Positions 8,581 through 16,882 are shown, counted from the first letter of the stretch. The stretch is DNA of 64,000 bases from an uncultured Eubacteriales bacterium (GCA_934434925.1 CAKSAC010000008.1:1-64000), one strand, 5' to 3'. Notes: a model not told the origin generated them from the sequence alone. Translations and numbers: made by a program.

Positions 8581-9984
8581 TCAGAATTGGTCGCCGAGCA
8601 GAAGACGGGCAATGCGGGTGCGGGGCGGGAAAGAGGATAAGGGAAGAACGGGAACTTTTTCTTCCGCGTGACGTTCCAGCAGGACGAGCGCGTAGAGCGC
8701 AAGCAGAGGGAAGGGAATCGGGTAGAACTCTCCGATATCGGTCTGCGAATAGAAGAACAGGCCGACATAAACCAGAAAAAGGGCATAGGTCTTTTCATCG
8801 GGGGCGACCAGGGCGACACGCATCCGCAGATAGAATTGCCAGCCGTAGGCCAGCAGGCCGAAAAGCCCCATACTGCCGAAGAGTTGCGGGAAATACATGT
8901 GGTAGAAGGAAAGGTTCCCGGCGGCCGAGTAGATATAGGCGTTGCGTGTGTTTGCAAGGCCGATGCCGAAGAAGGGAGAACCGCGAAAATCAGAAACTGC
9001 GGCGCGCAAAAAGAGGATACGCGCCTCTTCTTTGACCAAAAGCCCGTCGGTGATACGACTGAAAAGCCCGCGGGAGGCCAGCACGGCAAACAAGGCGGCG
9101 CAGCAGAGCAACGCCCCTGCAAAAAGCAGCTTGGTTCTTTTGGTGCTGTTCTTCCAAAGAAAATACGCAATACACAGAAGCAATAAAGCGGAACCGGACA
9201 AAAGGGCGGTCCGCGCAACCGACAGGACGGTGCAGATATAAATGGCCAGCCCGGCCAAAAGGTACAGGACGCGCCGTTTTCCAAAAGAGCGTCTGGCAAA
9301 ATAAAAGGGGGCCGGGAGAGTCATCACGGTAATATTACAGAGAGGATTGCGGTAAGGGAAACGGAGCATATACTGCCCGATGTTCAGGGAGCCGGAAGGG
9401 TCGATGGCGTAGCGAAAGAAAGCCGTCAGGATGGTAACGCCGCAAAGCAGGCCGCCGTAAAGCATGGCGCGGAGATAGAATTCATACGGATCATAGCTCT
9501 TTTCTTTCTTCATGTCGGTGGCGTACACATAATAGAGAAAGAGCAGGCCGAAAGAAAGAGCGAAAAGATAAATGAGGGAGAGGGGAGAGAAATATTCTTT
9601 TGCCGGGATCGAACCCAGACCGCCGAGCCAAACGGCCAGCGATGTGGCGCACAGGCCGTAAAAGACCGGGCCGGGGCGAAAGACGCCGCGATAGCGGTAA
9701 ATATGGAAGGCGAGCGCCAGCAACGGAACAACAGCGAAGGGGAGCAGGGAAACGATGGGGCCGAGTTCAATAATTTTGATAATCCCCAGGATAATCAGGC
9801 AAAGAAAAGGAAAAAAACAAGGAGCTAAATCATCATGAAGCACAAGGTATACAGAGATGAAAAGCGCTTCAATGAAAAGGCCCGGCATCCACAGGGCGGG
9901 AAAAACAATGCCTAAAAACGCAACAACTCCCGGTGCAATCAGCGCCCGGGGAGTCAGACAAAAGGCCCGGAATTTCTGCAACAT
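8581..9984 (-). CDS. O-antigen ligase / Wzy-like polytopic membrane protein
   Basis: The 467-aa protein is hydrophobic over nearly its whole length, with about ten to twelve predicted helices and a larger outer loop (about 330-370, containing FFGIGLANTRNAY). That loop resembles the G.G..... segment of the Wzy_C/WaaL O-antigen ligase family, which links or polymerises surface glycans on the outer side of the membrane. The start follows GAGGAG with seven-base spacing, and a promoter with TTGCAT/TATACT lies 90 bp upstream. It is a lone gene with no glycosyltransferase nearby, so its glycan substrate is unknown. The family call rests on topology and the loop, so other polymerase-like families remain possible. 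Confidence 0.7.
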   Translation of the reverse strand: MLQKFRAFCLTPRALIAPGVVAFLGIVFPALWMPGLFIEALFISVYLVLHDDLAPCFFPFLCLIILGIIKIIELGPIVSLLPFAVVPLLALAFHIYRYRGVFRPGPVFYGLCATSLAVWLGGLGSIPAKEYFSPLSLIYLFALSFGLLFLYYVYATDMKKEKSYDPYEFYLRAMLYGGLLCGVTILTAFFRYAIDPSGSLNIGQYMLRFPYRNPLCNITVMTLPAPFYFARRSFGKRRVLYLLAGLAIYICTVLSVARTALLSGSALLLLCIAYFLWKNSTKRTKLLFAGALLCCAALFAVLASRGLFSRITDGLLVKEEARILFLRAAVSDFRGSPFFGIGLANTRNAYIYSAAGNLSFYHMYFPQLFGSMGLFGLLAYGWQFYLRMRVALVAPDEKTYALFLVYVGLFFYSQTDIGEFYPIPFPLLALYALVLLERHAEEKVPVLPLSSFPPRTRIARLLLGDQF

Positions 9985-10075
9985 GATGTACTCCTCAATC
10001 TATAACGGCAAAAAACGCCGAAACGTCTATGAAAGAAGCGGCGCCCCGCCAAGCGGAAAGCAACCGACTGTGCGT

Positions 10076-10104
10076 AGTATAACACAGGAAAAAGAAAAAT
10101 GCAA
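10076..10104 (-). promoter_or_regulatory. Promoter of the O-antigen-ligase-like gene
   Basis: On the minus strand TTGCAT and TATACT are separated by 17 bp, with TG one base before the -10 (extended -10). Confidence 0.7.
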
Positions 10105-10204
10105 GTCTTTTCTGCCCGGAGGTTTTTGTTGCGTATACGAAGAAAACACGGAAAGACACGGAAAAAAGAGGGTGTCCGGATTTCGGAAAGGCGCAGAAAA
10201 GGCC

Positions 10205-10290
10205 GCCCGTCCGGCAAAGCGGGGAAAAGGTTGCCCGTCCGGTAAAGCGGGGAAAAGGCCGCCCGTCCGGCAAAGCGCGCGGAAAAAAGG
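10205..10290. repeat. 28-bp tandem repeat after the MATE gene
   Basis: Three copies of a 28-bp unit starting GCCCGTCCGG begin at 10205, 10233 and 10261. They end just before the minus-strand stop codon at 10293-10295. Confidence 0.9.
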
Positions 10291-10292
10291 AT

Positions 10293-11723
10293 TTAGTGGT
10301 GGCCGGAGACTCCGCAGGAAGGGGGAACGGCATTTTCTTCATCCAGAAATCCGCGCGCACGGAAACGATAGCGGCGGTAATACAGGAGAGTAATCAGCGC
10401 ACAGACGGCCCATCCGGCCGGGTACCCGAAGGCAATCGGGAGAAGTTCGTTGGAGAGAAAGGAGGACATGAAAAAGAGATAAATCTGCCGGAACCCGACA
10501 AAGGAAACGAGCATGATGACCATGGGGGCGGTGCTGTTACCGGCTCCGCGCAATGCGTTGGAGTAAATCTGGTTCACGCAGGAGAAAAGATAGAAGGGGG
10601 TCAGGCAACGGAGAAGGAGCGCCGCGCAGGAAACGATTTCCGGGTCGGCATTGAAGACGGAAGCGAGCGGCTCGGCAAACAAAAGGATCGGAAGCATCAG
10701 AAAGAGCGTGATCCCGGTTCCCATCCCCCAGGCAATCCGGGGGCCTTTGCGGGCGCGGTCAAGCTGTCCGCTCCCGAGGTTCTGCCCGACGAAAGTGGAA
10801 GTCGCGAGGCCGAGCGTTTGCAGAGGGAGAAAAATGAGCTGATCGAGTTTGCTGTATGTCGTCCACCCGCCGAGGGCGGTGGTTTTATCCATATTGACAT
10901 TGCTGATGTAAGACTGGACAAAGACATTGGAAAAGGAAGTCAGCGCCATTTGCAGACCGGCCGGAATCCCCATGCGGATGATGAGCTTCAGCATCCGGCG
11001 GTCTGCCCGCAGGGCGCGCGGGCGAAGCCGCACACAGGTATCTGTCCGCAAAAGGGTATACAGGATCAGGAGCGCCGAAATAATCTGGGCGACGACCGTG
11101 GCAATGGCGACCCCGCGGACCCCCATGGAAAAACCGAAGACAAACACCACGTCAAGCACGGTATTGACTCCTGCCGAAACCAGCAGAAAATAGAAGGGGT
11201 GGCGCGAGTCTCCGATTGCCCGGAGAATCCCGGCCCCCATGTTATAGACGAGCATGGCGAAAATGCCGGAAAAGTAAATCGTCAGATATTCCAGCGCGTG
11301 CGGATAGATGGCATCCCCCACCCCGTCGGTATGGAGCATCATCCGGAGCATCAGCGGGGTCGCGCTCACGCCCGCAATCGTGAAAAGCACCCCGAGAAAG
11401 AAGGTCATGACAAGCGAAGTATGAACGGCGTGGCTGACAGCCTCCTCGTCCTTTGCCCCGAAATACTGGGAAATGACGACCCCGGCCCCGCCCGCAAGCC
11501 CGCTGGAAAGACCGATGAAAATATTGACAATCGGCGCAACGCTCCCGACAGCGGCATAGGCTCCGCTCTCGCCGGTCTGGCCGATCACCCAGGTGTCTAC
11601 CATATTATATAGTTGCTGAAAGAGGTTCCCCGCCAGGAGAGGGAGCGCAAAAAGAACGAGCGCGCGGAAAATGCTGCCCTCGGTCATGTCGATGTTGCGT
11701 GTCTCTCGCTTTGTCGCGGTCAT
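10293..11723 (-). CDS. MATE family multidrug/Na+ antiporter
   Basis: The 476-aa protein has about twelve membrane helices and typical MATE sequence: the first helix segment ALPLLAGNLFQQLYNMVDTW and GLSSGLAGGAGVVISQYFGA in helix 2. MATE proteins export cationic drugs or metabolites using a Na+ or H+ gradient. I chose the ATG at 11723 because GGAGG lies seven bases before it and its promoter is only 40-70 bp upstream; a longer reading frame to 11852 would cross that promoter. It is a single-gene transcript. Confidence 0.95.
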   Translation of the reverse strand: MTATKRETRNIDMTEGSIFRALVLFALPLLAGNLFQQLYNMVDTWVIGQTGESGAYAAVGSVAPIVNIFIGLSSGLAGGAGVVISQYFGAKDEEAVSHAVHTSLVMTFFLGVLFTIAGVSATPLMLRMMLHTDGVGDAIYPHALEYLTIYFSGIFAMLVYNMGAGILRAIGDSRHPFYFLLVSAGVNTVLDVVFVFGFSMGVRGVAIATVVAQIISALLILYTLLRTDTCVRLRPRALRADRRMLKLIIRMGIPAGLQMALTSFSNVFVQSYISNVNMDKTTALGGWTTYSKLDQLIFLPLQTLGLATSTFVGQNLGSGQLDRARKGPRIAWGMGTGITLFLMLPILLFAEPLASVFNADPEIVSCAALLLRCLTPFYLFSCVNQIYSNALRGAGNSTAPMVIMLVSFVGFRQIYLFFMSSFLSNELLPIAFGYPAGWAVCALITLLYYRRYRFRARGFLDEENAVPPSCGVSGHH

Positions 11724-11762
11724 GTCTGCCTCCGGATGAAAGTTCTGTCGGTTGTCTTTATC

Positions 11763-11791
11763 AGTATAGCACGCCCGCCTTTGCAAGTCAA
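11763..11791 (-). promoter_or_regulatory. Promoter of the MATE gene
   Basis: On the minus strand TTGACT and TATACT are 17 bp apart, with TGC directly before the -10. Confidence 0.8.
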
Positions 11792-11870
11792 TCGTCGGTT
11801 TTTCTTTCGGCAGGATCAGACAAGCAAAACCGCAACTTGCGGCAATCTGCACAAAAAATGCGCCCCGGAA

Positions 11871-11969
11871 GGGGCGCGACGTTTTTTCGGGGCGCGACGC
11901 ATTTTTGGGGCGCGACGCATTTTTGGGGCGCGACGCATTTTTGGGGCCGACGCATTTTCGGGGCGCGAC
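11871..11969. repeat. 18-bp tandem repeat GGGGCGCGACGCATTTTT
   Basis: About six units, three identical and the others with one to three changes, lie between the MATE promoter and the terminator of the 68-aa gene. No coding frame with a start site fits them. Confidence 0.95.
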
Positions 11970-11989
11970 AGGGGCCGGGGAATACGCCG

Positions 11990-12028
11990 AAAGAAAAGGC
12001 GGGAGTCAGCGAAAACTCCCGCGCCGCC
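11990..12028 (-). terminator. Terminator of the 68-aa gene
   Basis: On the minus strand GGCGCGGGAGT pairs with ACTCCCGCC and runs into TTTTCTTTC directly after the stop codon. Confidence 0.8.
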
Positions 12029-12029
12029 A

Positions 12030-12236
12030 TCAATCGTATTCTTTCAGCAGGGCGAGAAAAGAAGCGGCCTGCCCGGCCTGTTCTTTGGAACAGCGTTCAA
12101 AAAGGGCGGCGGTCTTTTGGGGCATTTCTTCCTCTTTGGCGTAGTTTTCAAAATCGCGTACCAGTTCGGCGGTGTTCTGCCAGGCGCGCACCAACCGGTC
12201 GCGCGGGGTCAGGTTAAATCCGTATTTTTCTTTCAT
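12030..12236 (-). CDS. Small hypothetical protein (68 aa)
   Basis: A short, highly charged, helical protein starting MKEKYGFNLTPRD with no signal peptide or membrane segment. AAGGAGG seven bases before the ATG and a strong terminator right after the stop argue that it is real. Its stop is followed by the terminator and an 18-bp tandem array. I do not recognise the family; the composition suggests a soluble helical bundle or a binding partner of another protein. Confidence 0.75.
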   Translation of the reverse strand: MKEKYGFNLTPRDRLVRAWQNTAELVRDFENYAKEEEMPQKTAALFERCSKEQAGQAASFLALLKEYD

Positions 12237-12310
12237 GGGTTTGCCTCCTTGCTTTTTGGGTCAGTATCTCCTGCTTCCGGAAAAAAATGCGAAAACCACA
12301 GGGAAAACTC

Positions 12311-12339
12311 TTGACAGGCGGTATGGCGTGTGCTATACT
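12311..12339 (+). promoter_or_regulatory. Promoter of the glycine riboswitch-AGCS transcript
   Basis: TTGACA and TATACT are separated by 17 bp, with TGC directly before the -10. The predicted start of transcription, near 12346, falls just before the riboswitch. Confidence 0.9.
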
Positions 12340-12367
12340 CTCCCCGTATTCCCGATGAATCCGTCAG

Positions 12368-12474
12368 AATCCGAGAGGAAACCGGCGGTGGAGGAAGCTC
12401 CCGAGAATCTCCTGTGGAGTGCCGAAGGTGAAAGGCGAAGGCCGAATCTCTCAGGCAAAAGGACGGAGCAGACA
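12368..12474 (+). promoter_or_regulatory. Glycine riboswitch
   Basis: The conserved core is clear: GCCGAAGG (12421), then GAATCTCTCAGGCAAAAGGAC (about 12444-12464), the classic glycine aptamer signature, preceded by a GAGAGG/GGAG stem region. One well-formed aptamer is visible; the 5' half may hold a reduced second one. It lies in the leader of an AGCS symporter gene, a known target of this riboswitch, and presumably ties glycine/alanine transport to glycine level. Confidence 0.9.
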
Positions 12475-12577
12475 AAACCCCTTCGGTCATGTTGCCTGCC
12501 GCTCCCGGATTGCCTGCCCGGAAGCTCTTTCTTTTTAGAGCGGAATATCAAACCATATACAACATTTAGGGGGAAAA

Positions 12578-14059
12578 ATGGAAACAATACTTAACATTGT
12601 GCAAACAATCAACGCCTACCTGTCGGATTATATTCTGATCGTTCTGCTAATCGGCGTCGGCCTTTTCTTTACCGTCCGGACGCGGTTCGTGCAGGTGCGT
12701 TGCTTCGGGGAAGGGATGCGGCAGGTCTTTGGGAACCTGTCCTTGAACGGCAAAAAACAAAAAGGCGGTCTTTCCTCTTTCCAGGCGCTGGCCACGGCGA
12801 TTGCAGCGCAGGTAGGCACCGGGAATATCGTGGGGGCCTGCGGCGCGATCCTGATCGGCGGCCCCGGCGCCATTTTCTGGATGTGGATTATCGCGTTTTT
12901 CGGGATGGCAACGATCTATGCCGAGGCGGTGCTTGCGCAAAAGACGCGCGTGGAGACGGCCGGCGGAGTCAAAGGCGGCCCCGCTTATTACATCCGTACG
13001 GCGTTTCACGGCCGGTTCGGGAAGATTCTGGCCGGATTTTTCGCGGTGGCGACGATTCTGGCACTCGGATTTATGGGGACCATGGTACAGTCCAATTCTA
13101 TCGGCGCTTCCTGCCGGACGGCGTTCGGTATTCCTTCGTATATCATCGGAATCGCGGTAGCGCTTCTTTGCGGGTTTATCTTCCTCGGCGGACTTTCCCG
13201 GCTGGCTTCGGTCACGGAGAAGATCGTTCCGCTGATGGCGGCGCTCTATCTGCTCGGCGGTCTTTCGGTTATCTGCGTGAAGATTGCCAACCTGCCGGAA
13301 GCCCTCGGGATGATCTTCCGTTATGCGTTTGTACCGCAGGCGATTCTCGGCGGCAGTTTCGGATATGCCATCAAGACGGCTGTCAGTCAGGGCGTGAAGC
13401 GCGGTCTTTTTTCCAATGAAGCCGGCATGGGTTCCACGCCGCATGCCCACGCGCTCGCCAAAGTGAACAGCCCGCACGAGCAGGGTGTTGCCGCGATGAT
13501 AGGCGTGTTTATCGACACATTTGTGGTACTTACGATGACGGCGCTGGTCGTGATTATGACCCTCTATGCCGGAAACGGCCCTTTGGCTTCCGGCCCTTCC
13601 GCGGATGCCGGAGCCGGCCTTGACAAGACCAATATGGCGCAGAGCGCTTTTTCCGCAGTTTTCGGCCCCGCGGTCGGAAACGGGTTTGTGGCCGTTTGCC
13701 TGTTCTTCTTTGCTTTTTCCACGATTCTCGGGTGGAACCTGTTCGGCAAGATGAATGTGGAGTATCTTTTTGCCGGAAAGAAAAAAATCGCCGTCACCGT
13801 TTATTCGGTTCTGGCGATTGCTTTCATTGTCCTCGGGTCTTTTCTCTCCAATGACCTTGTGTGGGAACTGGCCGATACTTTCAACCAACTGATGGTCATT
13901 CCCAACGTGATGGCGCTCATCGCGCTGGCGGGAATGATCCCGGTTATCCGCGCCGGAAAGAAACAGCAGGCGGGCGCAGCGGCTCCGGCAGAAGCTCCGG
14001 CAGAAGCTCCGGCAGAAGCTCCGGCAGAAGCTCCGGCAGAAGAGAAGACCGCCGTCTGA
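12578..14059 (+). CDS. Sodium:alanine/glycine symporter (AGCS family)
   Basis: The 493-aa membrane protein has about ten or eleven helices. The AGCS signatures are present, including GLSSFQALATAIAAQVGTGN near residue 65 and SNEAGMGSTPHAHA near 280. It moves alanine or glycine into the cell with Na+. AGGGGG lies just before the ATG, and the gene sits behind the glycine riboswitch. Its C-terminal tail ends in repeated PAEA units encoded by a 12-bp tandem array (13982-14041), which is not part of the normal fold. Transport of glycine is inferred from the riboswitch. Confidence 0.96.
   Translation: METILNIVQTINAYLSDYILIVLLIGVGLFFTVRTRFVQVRCFGEGMRQVFGNLSLNGKKQKGGLSSFQALATAIAAQVGTGNIVGACGAILIGGPGAIFWMWIIAFFGMATIYAEAVLAQKTRVETAGGVKGGPAYYIRTAFHGRFGKILAGFFAVATILALGFMGTMVQSNSIGASCRTAFGIPSYIIGIAVALLCGFIFLGGLSRLASVTEKIVPLMAALYLLGGLSVICVKIANLPEALGMIFRYAFVPQAILGGSFGYAIKTAVSQGVKRGLFSNEAGMGSTPHAHALAKVNSPHEQGVAAMIGVFIDTFVVLTMTALVVIMTLYAGNGPLASGPSADAGAGLDKTNMAQSAFSAVFGPAVGNGFVAVCLFFFAFSTILGWNLFGKMNVEYLFAGKKKIAVTVYSVLAIAFIVLGSFLSNDLVWELADTFNQLMVIPNVMALIALAGMIPVIRAGKKQQAGAAAPAEAPAEAPAEAPAEAPAEEKTAV
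13982..14041 (+). repeat. 12-bp coding tandem repeat at the 3' end of the AGCS gene
   Basis: Five perfect copies of GCTCCGGCAGAA encode APAE repeats, ending six codons before the stop codon. This is the coding counterpart of the arrays found after other stop codons in the window. Confidence 0.95.
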
Positions 14060-14138
14060 TATGACAAAAATCGCCGCCGGCCTCTGAAGTGACCCCGAAA
14101 GTTCAGACAAAATTTCATATTAAATTGTTTGCGAATGG

Positions 14139-14157
14139 GCCCGGTATTGTACCGGGC
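14139..14157. terminator. Hairpin between convergent AGCS and DUF4830 genes
   Basis: GCCCGGTA and TACCGGGC pair perfectly around TTG. On the plus strand TCAGTCC and TTTTT follow. It touches the minus-strand stop codon at 14158. The T-run is displaced, so terminator strength is uncertain. Confidence 0.55.
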
Positions 14158-14640
14158 TCAGTCCTTTTTCAGCCCGTGGACGAAACCGTAAGGATCGGCA
14201 GAGCAGAGATCGGCCGCCACGACTTTGTTCTTGTAGACAATCAGATTGGCATACACTTTGCCCTGGTAGTCGGGGTATTCCGCAATCTCGTAGGTATAGC
14301 GGACGACTTTTTTATTGCGGTAGCGCGCAAGGTCAAGCCCCTGATCTTTTTGGATTTCATTGTAGCCGGCCAGCACGCGGTCGAAATCAGCCGGAAGGAT
14401 GAACTCTGCTTCATCGGCCGGGGCATCGCTGACCCGCCAGCCGAAGGAGGCCAGAAATTCGCGCCGCTCTGCGTCGGTCCGGACACCGCTGTAATGAACG
14501 GTTTCGGTCGCTTCCGGTTCCGCGCCCGCGTCAACGACCGTCGGCTCCGCCAGAATCAGGATCGTCAGGAAGAGCGCAAGGGAAAGAAGTACCGCGCCGA
14601 AGAATTTCAGCGTACTGGCACGTAGGGAACAAACGAACAT
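14158..14640 (-). CDS. DUF4830 domain membrane-anchored protein
   Basis: The 160-aa protein has a single N-terminal membrane helix (about 11-31) and a C-terminal domain of about 85 residues. Features such as F.ASFGW.V near the domain start, PADFD.V...YNEIQK.QGLDL, the RYTYE strand and the C-terminal GFVHGL match my knowledge of DUF4830, found in many Clostridia. It is likely anchored in the membrane with the domain outside. The start has GGAGGT upstream. Function is unknown. Confidence 0.75.
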   Translation of the reverse strand: MFVCSLRASTLKFFGAVLLSLALFLTILILAEPTVVDAGAEPEATETVHYSGVRTDAERREFLASFGWRVSDAPADEAEFILPADFDRVLAGYNEIQKDQGLDLARYRNKKVVRYTYEIAEYPDYQGKVYANLIVYKNKVVAADLCSADPYGFVHGLKKD

Positions 14641-14715
14641 ATGAGAGCACCTCCGCCAACCGAATTTGTGTAGTATACTCTATGCGTCTCTTCGGTCCCG
14701 TATGACAGAAAGGCG

Positions 14716-14746
14716 GAAAAGAAAAGGCCGCCCCGCGGGACGGCCT
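14716..14746 (-). terminator. Terminator of the 31-aa gene
   Basis: On the minus strand GGCCGTCCC..GGGGCGGCC forms a strong hairpin followed by TTTTCTTTT, 30 bp after the small gene's stop. Confidence 0.85.
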
Positions 14747-14775
14747 CCGATGAGGATACACCTCATCCGATTCGC

Positions 14776-14871
14776 TCAGCCGTTGTTGCAGCAGCAACAA
14801 AGCACGACCAGCGCGGCAATGATGATCCAGGTACAGTTGTTGTCAAAAAGATGGCACAAGCAGTTATTCAT
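14776..14871 (-). CDS. Cys-rich single-helix microprotein (31 aa)
   Basis: A 31-codon frame starts MNNCLCHLFDNNCTW, continues with a short hydrophobic helix IIIAALVVL and ends CCCCNNG. A GGAGG site lies nine bases before the ATG, and a strong terminator follows the stop, so expression is well supported despite the size. Seven of 31 residues are Cys, three before the helix and four in a row after it, which suggests a membrane microprotein that may bind metal or be disulfide-linked. I recall similar short Cys-rich proteins from other Clostridia but cannot give it a function. Confidence 0.75.
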   Translation of the reverse strand: MNNCLCHLFDNNCTWIIIAALVVLCCCCNNG

Positions 14872-15015
14872 CGAGAAAGTCCTCCGAGATTATTGAAGGG
14901 AAAAATCCCTTTCGCTATTATCCTATGCGCGGGAGCGGAAAAGGTTCCGTGCATCCCGTCACCCAAAAAACGCCGGCGACAGAAGACCGATTGCCCGGAG
15001 AGAGCGGATTTTCGG

Positions 15016-15044
15016 TTGACACCCGGAGGAAAATATGATACAAT
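15016..15044 (+). promoter_or_regulatory. Promoter of the 77-aa gene
   Basis: TTGACA and TACAAT are separated by 17 bp, about 45 bp before the start codon. Confidence 0.85.
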
Positions 15045-15090
15045 GGCCATACTTTGGCGGCGCACCGGCAAACGGACGGGAGGAAGACAG

Positions 15091-15324
15091 ATGAGCAGAT
15101 ACAGACCGTTATGGGAATACGTTTCCCTGCATGATTGCGACGAACTGACGCTTTCTTTTTCCGAGATTGCCGGAACATTCGGCCTTTCGATTGATCACAC
15201 GTTCCTGCGGTTCGGAAAAGAACTGCATGCATACGGGTTCCGGGTCGGAAAGGTCTCCGTACAGGATCAGGAAATCACGTTTTTGCGGTTGGCTTTCGGC
15301 GAGAGGGGATCGCTGCCGGAGTAA
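15091..15324 (+). CDS. Small conserved-looking hypothetical protein (77 aa)
   Basis: The start at 15091 follows GGGAGG and lies 47 bp after a near-consensus promoter. The 77-aa product has the pattern WEYVS..D.DELTLSF.EI....G..IDH.FL...KEL..YG, then a basic GKVS strand. It has no signal peptide or membrane helix. The layout resembles small Bacillota proteins of the DUF7662 kind, with a winged-helix-like look, but I am unsure of the family. It converges on the tRNA-Leu gene. Confidence 0.7.
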   Translation: MSRYRPLWEYVSLHDCDELTLSFSEIAGTFGLSIDHTFLRFGKELHAYGFRVGKVSVQDQEITFLRLAFGERGSLPE

Positions 15325-15398
15325 GGAGACTGCCCCCCCGTTTGCACCGAGAAGTTTTCCCCTGCGTGAATCCCGGCGCGGAAAACCCGCCCGAAGAT

Positions 15399-15421
15399 GA
15401 AAAAAGCACGCCTTTGCGTGC
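15399..15421 (-). terminator. Terminator after tRNA-Leu
   Basis: On the minus strand GCACGC AAAG GCGTGC is followed by TTTTTT, five bases after the tRNA 3' end. Confidence 0.9.
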
Positions 15422-15425
15422 CGTT

Positions 15426-15512
15426 TGGTGCCGGTGGCGGGGGTCGAACCCGCACGGTGTTGCCACCACTGGATTTTGAGTCCAGCACGTCTGCCAATTC
15501 CATCACACCGGC
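15426..15512 (-). tRNA. tRNA-Leu (anticodon CAA)
   Basis: The minus strand gives acceptor GCCGGTG paired with CACCGGC, discriminator A and an encoded CCA. The anticodon arm is CTGGA-CTCAAAA-TCCAG, so the anticodon is CAA. A long variable arm (GTGGTGGCAACACC) and T-arm CGGGTTCGACCCCCG are typical of a class II leucine tRNA. It has its own promoter and terminator. Confidence 0.97.
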
Positions 15513-15523
15513 GTAACAGTGAC

Positions 15524-15552
15524 AGTATAGCATAACGGAACCGAAAAATCAA
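15524..15552 (-). promoter_or_regulatory. Promoter of tRNA-Leu
   Basis: On the minus strand TTGATT and TATACT are 17 bp apart, with TGC before the -10. The predicted start lies about six bases before the mature tRNA. Confidence 0.85.
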
Positions 15553-15605
15553 GGGTTCCGCCAAAAAAAAGTTCGCGGTTCCGGACGGAAAAGGAGAGAA
15601 ACAAA

Positions 15606-16148
15606 ATGTATGAAATGAGGAAAGAAGAGTTCGCTCAGGTCTTTTGCCTGATGGAAGAGAGTTTCCCGCCGGAGGAACATCGGCCGCAAAAGGAGCAAAA
15701 GGCGCTGTTTGAGAACCCCGAATACAAAATCTATGTCCTGCGGGACGGGCAGAGCGGGGCGGTGCAGGCGTTTCTTGCCGTGTGGGATTTCGGCGCGTGG
15801 GTCTATATCGAGCATTTTGCCGTTTCCCCGGCGTACCGGAATGCCGGAGTCGGAGGGAAAATGCTCCGTGACGCGCTGGAATTCTTCGGGGGCAGGGTCA
15901 TCCTGGAAGTCGAGCCGCCCGAAGACGCACTGACCGCCCGCCGGGTCGGCTTTTATGAGCGGAACGGTTTTTCTCTGAACCGGTATCCCTATACACAGCC
16001 GCCTATTTCGGCCGGGCGCAGACCGATCCCGCTGCTCTTTATGACGACGGGGGGAGAGATCAGCCGGGAAGAGTTTTTTCATATACGCGACCTGCTTTAT
16101 CGCCGTGTGTACCGGGTTCCGGAATCGGATGCCCTCTATGCCCGCTGA
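15606..16148 (+). CDS. GNAT family N-acetyltransferase
   Basis: The 180-aa protein has GNAT fold elements: EHFAVSPAYRNAGVGGKML near residue 75 contains the acetyl-CoA pyrophosphate-binding R/Q-x-x-G-x-G/A-like motif in the form RNAGVG, followed by a helix and an ILEVEPP strand, then Y.RNGF. Such enzymes move an acetyl group from acetyl-CoA to an amine. The substrate is unknown. AGGAG precedes the ATG by about ten bases. The gene is alone, between a divergent tRNA and the convergent thiT gene. Confidence 0.88.
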   Translation: MYEMRKEEFAQVFCLMEESFPPEEHRPQKEQKALFENPEYKIYVLRDGQSGAVQAFLAVWDFGAWVYIEHFAVSPAYRNAGVGGKMLRDALEFFGGRVILEVEPPEDALTARRVGFYERNGFSLNRYPYTQPPISAGRRPIPLLFMTTGGEISREEFFHIRDLLYRRVYRVPESDALYAR

Positions 16149-16160
16149 CGGGATCCCGAC

Positions 16161-16194
16161 GAAAAAGCGCCGGTTTTTGCCGGCGCTTTTCTTG
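16161..16194. terminator. Bidirectional terminator between GNAT and thiT
   Basis: AAAAAGCGCCGG and CCGGCGCTTTT form a strong stem with A and T runs on either side, so it serves both convergent genes. Confidence 0.9.
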
Positions 16195-16213
16195 TTTTTC
16201 GGGGTCTGTTCTT

Positions 16214-16882
16214 TTAGCGGGAACGGACGGCACGGCGGATCTGCGGCAGTCGCGCTACCGGCGCGGCCAACAGCGCGGTGATGATGATTTCGGGGATCAT
16301 ATAAAGGCCGTTATAAAAGACTGAATAGAGGATAGAAAGCCGGACGCCCGAAAACTTTTCCAGAATGACCTTTCCGATTGCATAAAAGCCCTCCTGGCCG
16401 AAAAACCATTCGGCAAATATACCGAAGAAGAGCGCGCCGGAAACGATATGGACGAGATACCGGAGCGCGAGCGCCAGGACAGAGCCGAGCACCAGCGCGG
16501 GAACGGGGGAGAGCTTCTTTCGGAAAATGCCGCCGATACCGAGGACGGTGTAAGCGAGAAGGTAGTCAAGCAGGATAACGCCAATCCCGATGCCGACACC
16601 CATATAATTATCGCTTCCGATGGTGAAGAGAGTCAGGACATACCCGCCGCCCGTGAAGGTTCCGAGCGCCAGCTGGACCAGCGAATATACCCCGGCGGCG
16701 GAAAAGCCCCAGCGCAGTCCGTACAGGTAAGAAATCAGGACAATGGGGAGCATGCTGGCCAGGGTGAATCCGCCGCCGAAGGGCAGATTCAGAAAAGGAA
16801 TCTCGGCGCTGATCAGCGCCAGTGCCGTGGCAAGCGCGACCATGGCGGCCGTGACGGTGAGTTTTTCGGTTCTTTCGTTCAT
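16214..16882 (-). CDS. thiT: ThiT, thiamine-binding S component of an ECF transporter
   Basis: The 222-aa membrane protein has six helices and ThiT sequence features: FGGGFTLASMLPIVLISYLYGLRWG and later YSVFYNGLYMIPE. ThiT captures thiamine at the membrane and works with the shared EcfAA'T energising module, which is not encoded here. The ATG at 16882 has GGAGGT five bases upstream; the longer frame to 16924 lacks such a site. The TPP riboswitch in the leader confirms the substrate. Confidence 0.95.
   Translation of the reverse strand: MNERTEKLTVTAAMVALATALALISAEIPFLNLPFGGGFTLASMLPIVLISYLYGLRWGFSAAGVYSLVQLALGTFTGGGYVLTLFTIGSDNYMGVGIGIGVILLDYLLAYTVLGIGGIFRKKLSPVPALVLGSVLALALRYLVHIVSGALFFGIFAEWFFGQEGFYAIGKVILEKFSGVRLSILYSVFYNGLYMIPEIIITALLAAPVARLPQIRRAVRSR

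Noticed and set aside
11788..12314. Frames through the 18-bp array
   Set aside because: They stay open only because the 18-bp unit lacks stops; no ribosome site or conserved features.
12647..14110. Long antisense frame of 487 codons opposite the AGCS gene
   Set aside because: It mirrors a clearly conserved transporter gene, has no ribosome site and no recognisable protein features. High GC produces such shadows.
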